Assembly (NCBI GenBank): GCA_027339205.1
Contig: DAHWOV010000001.1
Coordinates: 7,365 to 71,364 of the forward strand
Length of the DNA stretch: 64,000 bases
Source: JAJYVT01 sp027339205
Lineage (GTDB): Bacteria; Actinomycetota; Acidimicrobiia; Acidimicrobiales; RAAP-2
Direction: 5' to 3'
Shown: one piece after another, positions 24,524 through 33,698 of the stretch
Layout: the number at the start of each line of letters is the position of its first letter
Numbering within the stretch: position 1 is the stretch's first letter
Notes under the pieces: model-generated
Told to the model about the DNA's origin: nothing
What the model saw: only the letters and a program-made list of their open reading frames with translations
Databases searched by the model: none
Translations under genes and position numbers: made by a program

Positions 24524-25431
24524 CCGGCCCCGGTCGGGAACGCTGGGAGCACGACGTCGTGCCAGCCGACAACGACACCTTCGCCACCTCATCTCCACCC
24601 GCAGACGAGCACGAAGACGCCTGCTGTGCCGCCGCCGAGACCACCAGCGCGGCTCGCTCCGCTGACATCCGGGAGGCAGTCCGGCGCCGGTACGCCGCTG
24701 CCGCCCTCGAGGCGGACGGGGCGTCGACCGGAACGACGTCGTGCTGCGGGACGCGTGCATTCGATGCCTGCGGACCGGCTGGAGAAGCCGTCTTCGGAGC
24801 GGCACTGTACGAGGGGGCCGGAGAAGACGTCATACCGGATGCCGTTGCAGCTTCCCTTGGCTGTGGCGTGCCAACGGCAGTTGCCGAGCTCCACCCCGGC
24901 GAGATCGTTCTCGACCTTGGGTCTGGAGCCGGTGCCGACGTGCTGATCGCTGCTCGACGCGTGCAACCCGGCGGCAGGGCCATCGGGCTCGACATGACCT
25001 CGGAGATGCTCGAGCTCGCCCGCCGCAACGCAGCGGCCGCCGGGGTCGACAACGTCGAATTCGTCGAGGGCTATCTCGAGGAGATACCGCTGCCCGATGC
25101 CAGCGTCGACGTGGTGATCTCCAACTGTGTCATCAACCTTGCTGCCGACAAGCAGCTGGTTTTGCGTGAAGCCGCGCGCGTGCTCCGGCCGAGCGGCCGT
25201 CTCGCCGTCTCTGACGTGGTCGCCGATGCGGGCATGGACGCCGAGACGCGTGCCGACGTGGCGGAGTGGACCGGTTGCATTGCGGGAGCGCTCACCGAGG
25301 CCGAGTACCTGGACGCCTTGTCCGGCGCAGGCTTCGACCGCATCGAGATCGCCGAGACCCACCGCGTGCACGCACATGCCGCCGCGGCCATCATCCGAGC
25401 GCGGCGCACCATGACGCGCGGCAACGGCTAG
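24520..25431 (+). CDS. arsM: Arsenite S-adenosylmethionine methyltransferase
   Basis: Methylates As(III) to volatile or less toxic species. 303 residues. SAM motif VLDLGSGAGADVLIAA, then GLDMTSEMLELARRNA and the post-I region. The three arsenic-binding cysteines typical of ArsM appear in TSCCGTRAF, VISNCVINL and WTGCIAGAL. The N-terminus has an extra Cys-Cys pair (EDACCAA). The start is accepted because of the GTGA overlap with the leader ORF; a later GTG at about 24558 is an alternative. It forms a detoxification cassette with arsR. Confidence 0.9.
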   Translation: MTGPGRERWEHDVVPADNDTFATSSPPADEHEDACCAAAETTSAARSADIREAVRRRYAAAALEADGASTGTTSCCGTRAFDACGPAGEAVFGAALYEGAGEDVIPDAVAASLGCGVPTAVAELHPGEIVLDLGSGAGADVLIAARRVQPGGRAIGLDMTSEMLELARRNAAAAGVDNVEFVEGYLEEIPLPDASVDVVISNCVINLAADKQLVLREAARVLRPSGRLAVSDVVADAGMDAETRADVAEWTGCIAGALTEAEYLDALSGAGFDRIEIAETHRVHAHAAAAIIRARRTMTRGNG

Positions 25432-25490
25432 CTCGAGCGGGCGACCGCGGCAAGCACCTCGCCGAAAGGGCGGTGCCCCTGCCCACGAGC

Positions 25491-25727
25491 TCAGCTCCGT
25501 TGGGCACGGCGGCCCGCTCGTCGCGCCCGGCCACGCCACGAGCTCGTGACGAGCGCGGCGATCGCGAGCAGCGGAAGCACGACGATGTCGGCGGGCCGGT
25601 CGTTTCGGAGCGCAAACGCCACTCCGACGAGCACGAGCATCGCGACGAAGAGCTCGGGGGTGTCACCGACCAAGAAGTCCCACCAGAAGCGCCCAAAGGC
25701 CTTGAGAACGCGCCCAAGTGCCGTCAT
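25491..25727 (-). CDS. Small two-helix membrane protein downstream of the iron cluster
   Basis: 78 residues. FGRFWWDFLVGDTPELFVAM leads into one membrane helix. A second helix (IVVLPLLAIAALVTSSW) is followed by a strongly basic Arg tail. It lies 55 bp downstream of the COG4280-type gene on the same strand, so it may belong to that transcript. I recognise no characterised family. Confidence 0.6.
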   Translation of the reverse strand: MTALGRVLKAFGRFWWDFLVGDTPELFVAMLVLVGVAFALRNDRPADIVVLPLLAIAALVTSSWRGRARRAGRRAQRS

Positions 25728-25735
25728 CACGGCGT

Positions 25736-25777
25736 GGCCTGCTCTGCGCTCTGCGTGGCCTGCTCTGCGCTCTGCGT
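25736..25777. repeat. 21-bp perfect tandem duplication
   Basis: Two identical 21-bp units (25736-25756 and 25757-25777) beginning GGCCTGCTCTGCGC lie between the small membrane protein and the COG4280-type gene. Confidence 0.85.
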
Positions 25778-25782
25778 GTGCA

Positions 25783-26532
25783 TCAGCTCGCCGGCGGTGG
25801 CGGCATCGGGGCCTGGGTCCTCAAGAGGGCGACTGCCCCAGCCGTGACCAGCGCGAACACGCCGATCAGCACCGGGATGGCGAGGTCGTTGCCTGGCCAG
25901 TGCGCACCGGCGCCTTCTCCGACCCAGAAGAGGCCGAAGCTCGTGAGCATGATGCCGACGAGCGTCTTGATCGTGTTCTCAGGGACTTCGGAGAGCTGCC
26001 TGGCGACGAGGAAGCCGATCGTCACAACCACCGCTACTGCGCCACCAGCGGCAGCGGCGGCGTTCCCGAGCTCGTGCTGGCTGGCGCCGAGGCTGATCAC
26101 GATGAGCACGACCTCCATGCCCTCCAAGAACACGCCCTTGAAGGCCACCGCGAAGCCGACCCCGTCACGCTGTGGCCCCTTGGACCGGCGAGCCCCGAGG
26201 GAGGCCGTCGTCTCCGTGTAGATGGTGACTTCGTCGTGCTTCGCCTTGTGGCCACTCGCGCGCAGAATCGCCTTGCGCAGCCACGAGAGCCCCAGCACGA
26301 GCAGCAGAGCGCCGACGAGCACTCGAAGGGCGTTGATCGGGACATAGTGGATGAGTGGCACGCCGACGGCAACGACGAGCACTCCCAGGACGCCAAGGGC
26401 TGCGGCAGACCCTTCGAGAGCCGAGCGCCACCCGCGCGTAGTCCCTGCCGCGAGCACGATCGTGAGCGCCTCGACGGCCTCGACGCAGCTCGCGCCGAAG
26501 ACCGCGAGCATCAAGATGACGGTCGCGCTCAC
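25783..26532 (-). CDS. COG4280-type polytopic membrane protein next to iron transporter
   Basis: 249 residues, about seven helices. Two related motifs, FGASCVEAVEALTIVLAAG near the N-terminus and FLEGMEVVLIVISLG in the middle, each carry paired Glu residues within a helix. This is reminiscent of the REGLE motifs of FTR1 iron permeases, so a cation channel role is possible. GTG 26532 overlaps the TGA of the upstream ABC ATPase gene (GTGA). A longer frame from 26595 would overlap the ATPase by 67 bases and is less likely. Coupling to a ferric-iron ABC importer supports a metal role. Confidence 0.75.
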   Translation of the reverse strand: MSATVILMLAVFGASCVEAVEALTIVLAAGTTRGWRSALEGSAAALGVLGVLVVAVGVPLIHYVPINALRVLVGALLLVLGLSWLRKAILRASGHKAKHDEVTIYTETTASLGARRSKGPQRDGVGFAVAFKGVFLEGMEVVLIVISLGASQHELGNAAAAAGGAVAVVVTIGFLVARQLSEVPENTIKTLVGIMLTSFGLFWVGEGAGAHWPGNDLAIPVLIGVFALVTAGAVALLRTQAPMPPPPAS

Positions 26533-27848
26533 CGGACGCGTCGAGCCCGGGGCCGGTTGGCGGTGCGTGGTTCCATGGTGTCTCTCCGGGTCCATCCCGC
26601 CGGCGCGTCGCCTTCGTCGCCCGCCGCCGAACCATGTTCAGAGAGCGCCGCTGGACCGGCCTGGCTCTTGGGCCCATCGCACACGACAGCCGCGTCACCG
26701 ACGCTGCTTTGATCCGCCGAGGCGGTCGGGACACCCGGCGGGTCGCTCGGCGAGTTGTCCGACGCGCCGAACAATAGACAGCCGGCCGCTTCCAGCTCGA
26801 GGCCGACCACGGTGCCCCGCGGCACTCGTCGCTCGCTCACGACTCCCGAGACCCGATGGCTCGCGGGCAGGTCCACGACCAGCTCGTAGTGGCGGCCCCG
26901 GAAGGCGGTGTCGGCGACGTGGCCGACGAAATGTGCGGAACCTCCGTCAGGGTCGCAGAGGCGGACTGCGGTGGGTCGGATCGCAACCGATCCAAGCTCC
27001 CTCGTGTCGCCTGTGGCGAGGCGCACCTCGATCGGCCGGACGCTGCGGAAGGCGGTCGGGACGACTTGGACGTGGCCGGGGACGAAGCCGTCGCCCGTGA
27101 CGCGGACGTCGAGCTCGCAAGAAAGCCCGGTGAAGCGGGCGATGAAGAGGCTCCCCGGTGAACTGTAGATCTCTTCAGGCGTCCCCAGCTGGACGAGCAC
27201 GCCGTCCTGGAGCACCCCAACGCGATCCGCGAGGGCGAAGGCTTCGAGCTGGTCGTGCGTGATGTAGATCGTCGTCGCGCCGGCCTCTCGCACGAGCGAG
27301 GAGATCTCAACGCGCATCCGCTCGCGTAGGTCCGCGTCGAGGTTCGAGAGCGGCTCGTCGCACAGGAGAAGTCCCGTGTCTGCTACCAACGCGCGGGCAA
27401 GCGCCACGCGCTGCTGCTCTCCGCCCGACAGCTGGGTCGGGAACCGGTCTCCGAGGTGCCCCAGCCCTACCCGCTCGAGGATGTCCATGGCCCGGCTCCG
27501 GGCGGCGTGACGAGACAGCCGGCGGCGCCGAAGAGCGAACGCGACGTTGTCGCGAGCGGTCAGGTGGGGCCACAGCGCGTAGTCCTGGAAGACCATGGCC
27601 AGGTCGCGACGCTCTGGCGGAAGGTGGGTCTTGTCGTCCGCGACGACCGTCGTGCCGATCACGATGCGTCCAGAAGAGAGACGCTCGATCCCTGCGAGCG
27701 AGCGCAGCAGCGTGGTCTTCCCGGAGCCCGAGGGGCCGAGAAGGACCATGAACGTCCCCGGCCCCACCGTGAAGCTGGGTCCGCGCAGCGCGTGATTGCC
27801 GTCGGGGTACACCTTCGACGCCTCTTCGACGACGAGCTGCTCAGCCAC
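26529..27848 (-). CDS. fbpC: ABC transporter ATP-binding protein, ferric iron type
   Basis: 439 residues. Walker A GPSGSGKTTLL, Q-loop MVFQDYALWPHL, signature QLSGGEQQRVALARAL, Walker B LLLCDEPLSNLD, and the H-loop in TIYITHDQLEAFAL. The C-terminal part carries TOBE-like regulatory repeats, then a ~60-residue Ser/Ala/Arg tail rarely seen in this family. GTG 27848 overlaps the permease stop by 8 bases. Energises the two-in-one permease encoded upstream. Confidence 0.9.
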   Translation of the reverse strand: MAEQLVVEEASKVYPDGNHALRGPSFTVGPGTFMVLLGPSGSGKTTLLRSLAGIERLSSGRIVIGTTVVADDKTHLPPERRDLAMVFQDYALWPHLTARDNVAFALRRRRLSRHAARSRAMDILERVGLGHLGDRFPTQLSGGEQQRVALARALVADTGLLLCDEPLSNLDADLRERMRVEISSLVREAGATTIYITHDQLEAFALADRVGVLQDGVLVQLGTPEEIYSSPGSLFIARFTGLSCELDVRVTGDGFVPGHVQVVPTAFRSVRPIEVRLATGDTRELGSVAIRPTAVRLCDPDGGSAHFVGHVADTAFRGRHYELVVDLPASHRVSGVVSERRVPRGTVVGLELEAAGCLLFGASDNSPSDPPGVPTASADQSSVGDAAVVCDGPKSQAGPAALSEHGSAAGDEGDAPAGWTRRDTMEPRTANRPRARRVR

Positions 27849-29685
27849 GGATCGTTGATCCGATCCTTCGCCAACCCTTGGGGGCGAGCAGCCGGTAGGC
27901 GAGGAGCACGACGCACACGAGGCACAGCGCGATGGCGACGCCGATGACCGCCTGTGCGAGCCCGAGGCCGAAGTGGTAGCCCGCGATGTTGAGGTTGATC
28001 GCGACCGACAGAGGCGGCGACCCGGGAGCGTAGAGCAACTGGGACATCGGCAGCTCGAGGAAGATCCCGGAGAACGTGAAGAGCCACGCCATGACGACAG
28101 GGCGCGACACGGCAGGCAACACGCCGCTGAGCCATGCGCGCACCGGCCCCGCACCGTGCGCACGGGCGGCATCGTGGAGCGAGGACTGCACCTGGGAGAC
28201 CGGGCCGACGAGCACGCGCGCGTTCGTCGGAAGGCTCGACGCGATGTAGCCGATGACCAGCAGCCAGACCGTCTGGTAGATGTCGACCCCGATACGAGAG
28301 AGGAAGGGAAGGTTGTACGCGAAGATGTACCCAGCCGCGAAGACGACTCCCGGGAGCGCCACGGTCGCAAGGAGGAGGAAGTCGAGCATGGCGGTCGAGC
28401 GCGTCCGGCGACGCGAGAGGAGCCGGGCCACCATGAACCCAGCGACGACCGTGATCGACGCGGTGACAACGCCGTAGACGAGGGAGCGGTAGATGGGCCC
28501 TGACACGCCGGGGATGTGGAGGACTCCCGAGTAGTTCGCGAAGGTGATCCTGCTCGACGCCCCGAAGTCGGCGAGCAGCGAACCGGTCACCGTGCCGACC
28601 GCCGGTGCGCCGAGCGCCAACCCGAAGAAGAGCGCGACGCACCCGGTCGCGAGGATCGTTCCCTTGGTGGAGAGCTGGCGCCTCACCGCTTGGCGCGTGC
28701 GCGCCGAGAGCACCGCGTAGGACCTCCCGCGCAGTGCCCTCGCCTGGAGCGTGAGCGGCAGCGCGACGGACGCGACGAGGACAAGTCCGATCGCGGCCGC
28801 CGCTGGGAAGCTCGGCGGAAAGTTCCCGATTGCTGCGTAGAGCTGGTACGTGGCGAGGGAGAAGTGCGAGTTGTAGGCGAGCGTGTACGCGACGCCGAAG
28901 TCGCTGATCGACTCCGCGAACCCGATCGCGAGGGCTGACCAGATCGCCGGAGCGAGGATCGGGAGGACGAGCCGGAGTGCCGCAGGTCTCGACGCGCCAT
29001 GGACGCGCGCCGCATCCTCGAACTCCTGGCCGAGGCCGGCGAGCGACGCAGTGATGGTGAGGTAGGTGAAAGGCACGGCACGCAACCCGAGCAGGAGCAC
29101 GACGCCGAACGGACCCATGATCGCATGTGTGACGAAGGCGGAGCCCAGACCGAACCGTGTGAGCACGCCGTCCCTCACGACGAGCCGCTCCCAGCCGATC
29201 CCGGGGAGCCACGAAGGAAGCAGGAGCACGAGCCACATGCCGAGGGAGACAAACCGCCGTCCCGGCAGGCTCGTGCGCCCCGCCAGCCAGGCGATCGGGA
29301 GCCCGATCACGAGCCCCAGCAGCGCCGCAGAAGCGCTGACCCACAGTGAGTTCACGATCGAGACAGCCGAGCTCCCGGTGAAGATCGTCTTCAGGTAGCC
29401 CAGCGTGAACCATTGGGGGCCTTGGTCGAAGAGCCTCGGCGAGACCGACAGCGCGAGGAAGCAGACGCAGGGCACGAGGATGAACAGGGCGACGAGACCC
29501 CACATCCCGAAGCGGAGCGCGCGCCCTGCCGTTGCGAACCGGCTCGCCGTGATCCTTCCCGCGGGCGGGAGGCGAGCCGGGACGCCGCGCTCGGCCCCTT
29601 GGGATCCCGCTGGCGGAAGGACGTCGAGCGCCAAGAGCCCTGAGTCCCGATCGGCGAGGGTCACGGGGCTACCCCGGACGTCCAC
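27841..29685 (-). CDS. fbpB: Ferric iron ABC transporter permease, fused two-domain type
   Basis: 614 residues, about 12 helices in two homologous halves. Each half has an EAA-type loop (FEDAARVHGASRPAALRLVLPI and HDAARAHGAGPVRAWLSGVLP), the cytoplasmic contact for the ATPase. Double-length permeases of this form are typical of FbpB/AfuB-type Fe(III) importers. GTG 29685 begins a ~55-residue hydrophilic extension before the first helix. The gene lies 28 bp downstream of the binding-protein gene. Confidence 0.88.
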   Translation of the reverse strand: MDVRGSPVTLADRDSGLLALDVLPPAGSQGAERGVPARLPPAGRITASRFATAGRALRFGMWGLVALFILVPCVCFLALSVSPRLFDQGPQWFTLGYLKTIFTGSSAVSIVNSLWVSASAALLGLVIGLPIAWLAGRTSLPGRRFVSLGMWLVLLLPSWLPGIGWERLVVRDGVLTRFGLGSAFVTHAIMGPFGVVLLLGLRAVPFTYLTITASLAGLGQEFEDAARVHGASRPAALRLVLPILAPAIWSALAIGFAESISDFGVAYTLAYNSHFSLATYQLYAAIGNFPPSFPAAAAIGLVLVASVALPLTLQARALRGRSYAVLSARTRQAVRRQLSTKGTILATGCVALFFGLALGAPAVGTVTGSLLADFGASSRITFANYSGVLHIPGVSGPIYRSLVYGVVTASITVVAGFMVARLLSRRRTRSTAMLDFLLLATVALPGVVFAAGYIFAYNLPFLSRIGVDIYQTVWLLVIGYIASSLPTNARVLVGPVSQVQSSLHDAARAHGAGPVRAWLSGVLPAVSRPVVMAWLFTFSGIFLELPMSQLLYAPGSPPLSVAINLNIAGYHFGLGLAQAVIGVAIALCLVCVVLLAYRLLAPKGWRRIGSTIRG

Positions 29686-29713
29686 GCCGGCAGCGAGATG
29701 CCGGGGGGAAGGC

Positions 29714-30787
29714 TCACTTGGTGATCGTGTTCACGAACCAGCTGTTGATCGATGCCTCTCGCGGTCCCCAGACGTAAGGGTTGGTGTGTTGGACCTTGAC
29801 CGAGGCGAGGCTCGGAAGCTCCGGGCGCGGCTTGATGCCCTGGACCACCGGGTAGTAGAGCGAGTCCCCAGTCGGTGTCCCTGTCTTCATGACCGCCTGG
29901 CCGAGCTTGGAGAGGACGAAGCTGGCGAACCGCTTGGCTTCGGCGATCTCGGTCTTTGTCGACTTCGCGTCGATCCCGATGTTCGAGGGCAGCATCGTGA
30001 CGGGGCTCAGGTACTTGACCTTGAGTGTGGGTGCTGTGTGCTCGGCACCTATCGCCGCAGAGCTCTGCACCAGGGCGAGCTTGATCTGCCCGCTCGCGAG
30101 GGCAGCAAGAGTCGGACCGTTGGTTGTGTGGATGACCAGGCCGTTGGCCTTCAGCTTCTGGAAGAACTGCTTTCCCTTGTTGATGCTGCCGAGGTAGTTC
30201 ATGATCCCCGCGATGAACGGGTAGGTGGGTCCCGACTGGGTGGGTGTGTTCATCCCCACGTCGTTCTTCCACTTGGGCGACAGGAGTGTGCTCCACGACG
30301 TCGGAGGGCTTTTCAGCACCTTGGATGTGTAGGCGACCGCGGCCATGAGCGTGATGCCGGTCGGAACGAAGCTCTTGTCCTTCGGGATGACCCGCTTGCC
30401 GAGCGCGTTCCACTTCACCTTGGGCTCGAAGTGCTTCACGAGCAGGTGCTCGTCGTCGAGCTCGGCGAACGCTGTCTGACCGTCTACCCACAAGAGGCCC
30501 CAGTGCGGGTTGTTCTTCGACGCCTGGATCTGCGCCAACAGCGGCCCCGTCGAGTTTGTGTCGAGCTTGGTCGGGATCCCCGTCGCTGCCTGGAAGGCGT
30601 GCACCATCGCCTGGTCGTACCCCTGGGCCGAGTACACGATGAGCGGCACCTTCTTCTTCGCCTTCTTGGCGGCGAGCGCCGGGGTCGTACCGGCAGCCGC
30701 CCCGACGACGAGGGCCGCGCAGACAAAGCCGGCACCAAGTGCACGTCGGTGACGAGCCCCGCGCCCGTTCGGGTTCGCTTCCGGCAT
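29714..30787 (-). CDS. fbpA: Iron-type periplasmic/lipid-free substrate-binding protein
   Basis: 357 residues with a Sec signal peptide (RRALGAGFVCAALVVGAAAG then ALAAKK). Mature part begins VPLIVYSAQGYDQAMVHAF, as in family 1 ferric-binding proteins. The adjacent tyrosines in GDSLYYPV fit the Tyr-Tyr iron ligands of FbpA. No lipobox is seen. ATG 30787 is supported by AGGGAG about 8 bases upstream. It starts the fbpA-fbpB-fbpC-COG4280 operon. Iron as substrate is inferred from family, not proven. Confidence 0.85.
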   Translation of the reverse strand: MPEANPNGRGARHRRALGAGFVCAALVVGAAAGTTPALAAKKAKKKVPLIVYSAQGYDQAMVHAFQAATGIPTKLDTNSTGPLLAQIQASKNNPHWGLLWVDGQTAFAELDDEHLLVKHFEPKVKWNALGKRVIPKDKSFVPTGITLMAAVAYTSKVLKSPPTSWSTLLSPKWKNDVGMNTPTQSGPTYPFIAGIMNYLGSINKGKQFFQKLKANGLVIHTTNGPTLAALASGQIKLALVQSSAAIGAEHTAPTLKVKYLSPVTMLPSNIGIDAKSTKTEIAEAKRFASFVLSKLGQAVMKTGTPTGDSLYYPVVQGIKPRPELPSLASVKVQHTNPYVWGPREASINSWFVNTITK

Positions 30788-30801
30788 GTGTGTGCTCCCT
30801 T

Positions 30802-30835
30802 CGGACGGTCTCGACATTCGAACGGTCTCGACCAT
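30802..30835. repeat. 17-bp tandem duplication in the fbpA leader
   Basis: Two units, 30802-30818 and 30819-30835, share GACGGTCTCGAC or AACGGTCTCGAC cores. They lie 15-48 bases upstream of the fbpA start, where they could bind a regulator or reflect the local repeat habit. Confidence 0.7.
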
Positions 30836-31170
30836 GTGCGGTCGACCACTACTCGGTGGCCGCTGCGAACCGTACGCGTCGCTGGTTAACCGCCCGCGAC
30901 GCGACGCTGAACTGCAGCTGTACTGTCGATGAACTTCTCGCGCGGCCCGTCGGCAGACGAGAGCCGGTGTCGGCAGGCGCGCCGAGCGCCCGCGATGCAG
31001 CCCAGGGTCTTGCAAGAGTTCACCGCGTATTCATCGGTGCGTTGCGCTTGCTTCGCGCCCCGTTCATCTGTGTGCCGTAGTGTGCGCGGCGCTGAAACGG
31101 TGCGCCTTTGTCGTCGAGCCGTGCAGAGCAGCCGACCTGGTCCACGGGAGTGCGAAGACGCCAGAGCGAG

Positions 31171-31215
31171 GAGGCGGGGTCAGGGGAGCCCCCCCCCGCT
31201 GCCTGACCCCACCTC
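31171..31215. other. 14-bp-stem hairpin upstream of GGDEF gene
   Basis: GAGGCGGGGTCAGG (31171-31184) pairs with CCTGACCCCACCTC (31202-31215), with a single mismatch, around a 17-nt C-rich loop. No T-run follows. It could be an attenuator or a stabilising 5' structure. Confidence 0.5.
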
Positions 31216-31471
31216 CCATCTCTGGCCCGAGACGGCTCCGCGATCTCTGGTTGCGCGAAGCGGAGTGGAAGGGCGGCGCAGGTTCGTGAGTTGGTCGAGC
31301 GTCGCATGGGCGACGGTGCATTCGCTGGGCATCCTGATCGCGGGCCACGTTCCAACGAGGCGGTCCGCCGTCACGCGCCACCGAGACGCCGACGGCTCGG
31401 CGCTGTCGGGCGACCCCACAACGTGTGCATTGGCCCGGCTGCTCGTGGCCCGGTGGCAAGATGCTCGCTGG

Positions 31472-33094
31472 ATGCAGGAGATCGAGGACGTTGAGCGGGC
31501 CGAGGCCGTCGTACGAGCCTTCCGGCTCGTCCATGACATCCAAGCTGCTCTCCCTGGCGCGACGGAGGCGCTCGACGCACTCGCGACCCGCGCTCGAGAC
31601 GAGGGCTGGGACGACGTGGAGCGGATCTGCTTGTTCGGTGCGGCCGTCAGGTCGTGGATCGCGGGAGACGGCCGCGCGTCTGAGCCGGTGGCCAGCCTGA
31701 TCGAGCGCTCGACCGAGGCGGGTGATCACGTCATGCTCGCTCTCGGGCTCGCCCTTCGCTCGGACGCAGGCTTCTTCAGCAGAGATCTCCCCGGTGCGAC
31801 GGGCGACGACGAGGACCTCGCGAGAGCGATCGTCCTGCTCGAGAACGAGGAAGGACGGTCCTACGAGCGGATCAGCGCGCACACGGCATGTGCCATCGCC
31901 CTGGCGAGCCGGTGGCTGTTCGAGCTGTCGCACGAGCAGTACGAGGCTGCGATCGCCATCGGGGGCTCGGAGCCGAGCGCAGAGCTCGACTTCCTGCTTG
32001 CGCCCATCCACTTCAACCTGGCCGAGGAGCAAGTCAGCTGGGCGAGCAAGCTCTTCGAGCTGGGCGACGATGCCGGGGTGAGACAGCGATGGGCGTCCTG
32101 GAGCCAGGTCGTCGCCGCGACCCGCCGCTATCCGATGAGCGACAGCTGGCGCGTCGAGCTCGAGGCGCTCGGCCTCGTCCTTCGAGGGCTCGCTGGTGAT
32201 GCCATGATCGACGAGGCGGAGCACCTCCTTGCGGGGCTCGACGGCTCACGCGGCGGCGACGGACGCGCCAGCTCCCTGTTGCGCCTCGCCGTCGCCGTGG
32301 AGCTCTCCGCCGAGAGACGGGAGGACACTGGCAGTGATGCCGCCGTGGCCGTGTTGGAAGCCGCCGAGGAGGCGGTCGATGCCGCGGTGGCCGCGCTCTC
32401 ACCGACGGTCCACCCCTTCAAGTACGACCTGGCTCTCTTCTTGGCCGCCAAGCTGGAGGCTCGAGCGGGCGCAGGCGCGGGACTCCGCTACGCAGGGCGG
32501 GTGACGTCAGAGCAGTGGGCGAAGCGCGATGCCGCACTCACGGCGATGAGAGCCCAGATCGCCTCGGTCCGGCTGGCATCGGAGCGTGAGCTCTTGATCC
32601 GTCGTGCTCGCCTCGACGACCTGACCGGGATCGCCAACCGTTGGTCGTTGGAGGAGTTCGTCTCGGACCTGATCAGACACGGCGTTGAACGCTGTGCCCT
32701 CGTGCTCTTCGACGTGGACTCGTTCAAGGAGGTGAACGATCTGTACGGCCACCTCGCCGGGGACCGGCTGCTCGTACGGATCGCCGAGGTGCTGAGCGGC
32801 GGCATCCGCTCGACCGACCTTGCAGTTCGCCTCGGCGGCGATGAGTTCGCCGTGATCCTCGCTGGTGCGGGCGCGGCCGCAGCGCACGACCGGGCAGAGG
32901 TGCTCGTACAGGCTCTTGCGGAGGAGCCGCTGGACGAGATCGCTGCCGGGCTCTGCGTGAGCGTGAGCGCAGGCGTGGCCGTCGGCGAGCCGTCCACGAT
33001 TATGGAGATGTGGGCCGCGGCCGACGCTGCCCTGTACGCGGCGAAAGCTGCCGGCGGACGAGCGGTGCACCTGGGGCACACGGGATCAGCCTGA
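31472..33094 (+). CDS. Diguanylate cyclase (GGDEF) with helical N-terminal sensor
   Basis: About 540 residues. The C-terminal GGDEF domain (~375-540) has DDLTGIANRWSLEEF, FDVDSFKEVNDLYGHLAGDRLL and an intact RLGGDEFAVIL active site. An RSTD motif exactly five residues before GGDEF matches the RxxD product-inhibition site. The N-terminal ~360 residues are helical and Ala/Glu-rich, like tetratricopeptide-type or other helical-repeat sensors, with no transmembrane segment. ATG 31472 is a conservative start; GTG 31445 is also in frame. Predicted to make cyclic di-GMP. Confidence 0.85.
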   Translation: MQEIEDVERAEAVVRAFRLVHDIQAALPGATEALDALATRARDEGWDDVERICLFGAAVRSWIAGDGRASEPVASLIERSTEAGDHVMLALGLALRSDAGFFSRDLPGATGDDEDLARAIVLLENEEGRSYERISAHTACAIALASRWLFELSHEQYEAAIAIGGSEPSAELDFLLAPIHFNLAEEQVSWASKLFELGDDAGVRQRWASWSQVVAATRRYPMSDSWRVELEALGLVLRGLAGDAMIDEAEHLLAGLDGSRGGDGRASSLLRLAVAVELSAERREDTGSDAAVAVLEAAEEAVDAAVAALSPTVHPFKYDLALFLAAKLEARAGAGAGLRYAGRVTSEQWAKRDAALTAMRAQIASVRLASERELLIRRARLDDLTGIANRWSLEEFVSDLIRHGVERCALVLFDVDSFKEVNDLYGHLAGDRLLVRIAEVLSGGIRSTDLAVRLGGDEFAVILAGAGAAAAHDRAEVLVQALAEEPLDEIAAGLCVSVSAGVAVGEPSTIMEMWAAADAALYAAKAAGGRAVHLGHTGSA

Positions 33095-33212
33095 CCGAAC
33101 CAGCGCAGGGCCGGTGCCCGCCATGTGCTGCCACCCCCGAGCACTCCGAGGGTCAGGATCGTCGTGCCGTCCAGGGGTCGCCCGCTCGACGTCGGCGACG
33201 TCGGGAGGTCGG

Positions 33213-33698
33213 TCACGACCTGGCAGCCAACGTGGCGGCGAGACGCTCCAAGAAGTCGTGGACGGTCGACTCCGCGACCCGATGGAGGAGGAGGCGGTCG
33301 GCCAGCAGACCGATGCCTTCGAGCGGCGGTCGGTAAGAGGCCTCGATCCCGAGGCGGCAGCGGCTCCCTCCCAGGGGGGTGATGACGAGCGTCCCGTCGA
33401 GGACCGGGAAGACCGACTGGAGGACAGCGGCGTCCCAGCGGATCGGGATCGTGGCGCTCCCGTCCCTTGTCCAGCACGGCCCAAGGCGGACGTTGGTGGG
33501 GATCCCGAGGATGTGCTCGCCGAACGTACGGCCGATGGTCATGAGGATCGCCTCGCCCGCCGCGGTCGACTCGCCGGCAATCGGCAGCAAGCAACGCTCG
33601 TTGTCGCAGATCTGGCGTTCGACCTCGTGGCTCCAGCCGTCGACCTCGACGGAGTCGCTGAGGAAGACAACCTGGCGAGGAGGCGCTGCCCTTACCAC
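33213..33698 (-). CDS. Hypothetical protein, possible SRPBCC-like fold
   Basis: 161 residues. VFLSDSVEVDGWSHEVERQICDNERCLLPIAG is followed by beta-rich segments such as VFPVLDGTLVITPLGGSRCRLGIEASYRPPL and a C-terminal helix (VHDFLERLAATLAAR). The strand-rich middle with a long C-terminal helix suggests an SRPBCC/polyketide-cyclase-like fold. GTG 33698 overlaps the HAD gene stop, so the two are probably co-translated. Function unknown. Confidence 0.7.
   Translation of the reverse strand: MVRAAPPRQVVFLSDSVEVDGWSHEVERQICDNERCLLPIAGESTAAGEAILMTIGRTFGEHILGIPTNVRLGPCWTRDGSATIPIRWDAAVLQSVFPVLDGTLVITPLGGSRCRLGIEASYRPPLEGIGLLADRLLLHRVAESTVHDFLERLAATLAARS

Larger units (their letters stand above)
30788..31471. 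other. Long divergent gene-free region between fbpA and GGDEF gene
   Basis: About 680 bases without a supported gene. It contains the 17-bp duplication near fbpA and a large hairpin at 31171-31215. The GGDEF frame remains open through much of it (from 30929), so part could be coding if the true start lies upstream. The sequence there looks non-protein-like. I see no clear iron-regulator box. Confidence 0.45.

Noticed and set aside
31064..32224. 386-codon leftward frame
   Set aside because: Antisense to the N-terminal part of the GGDEF protein and its leader; no motifs.
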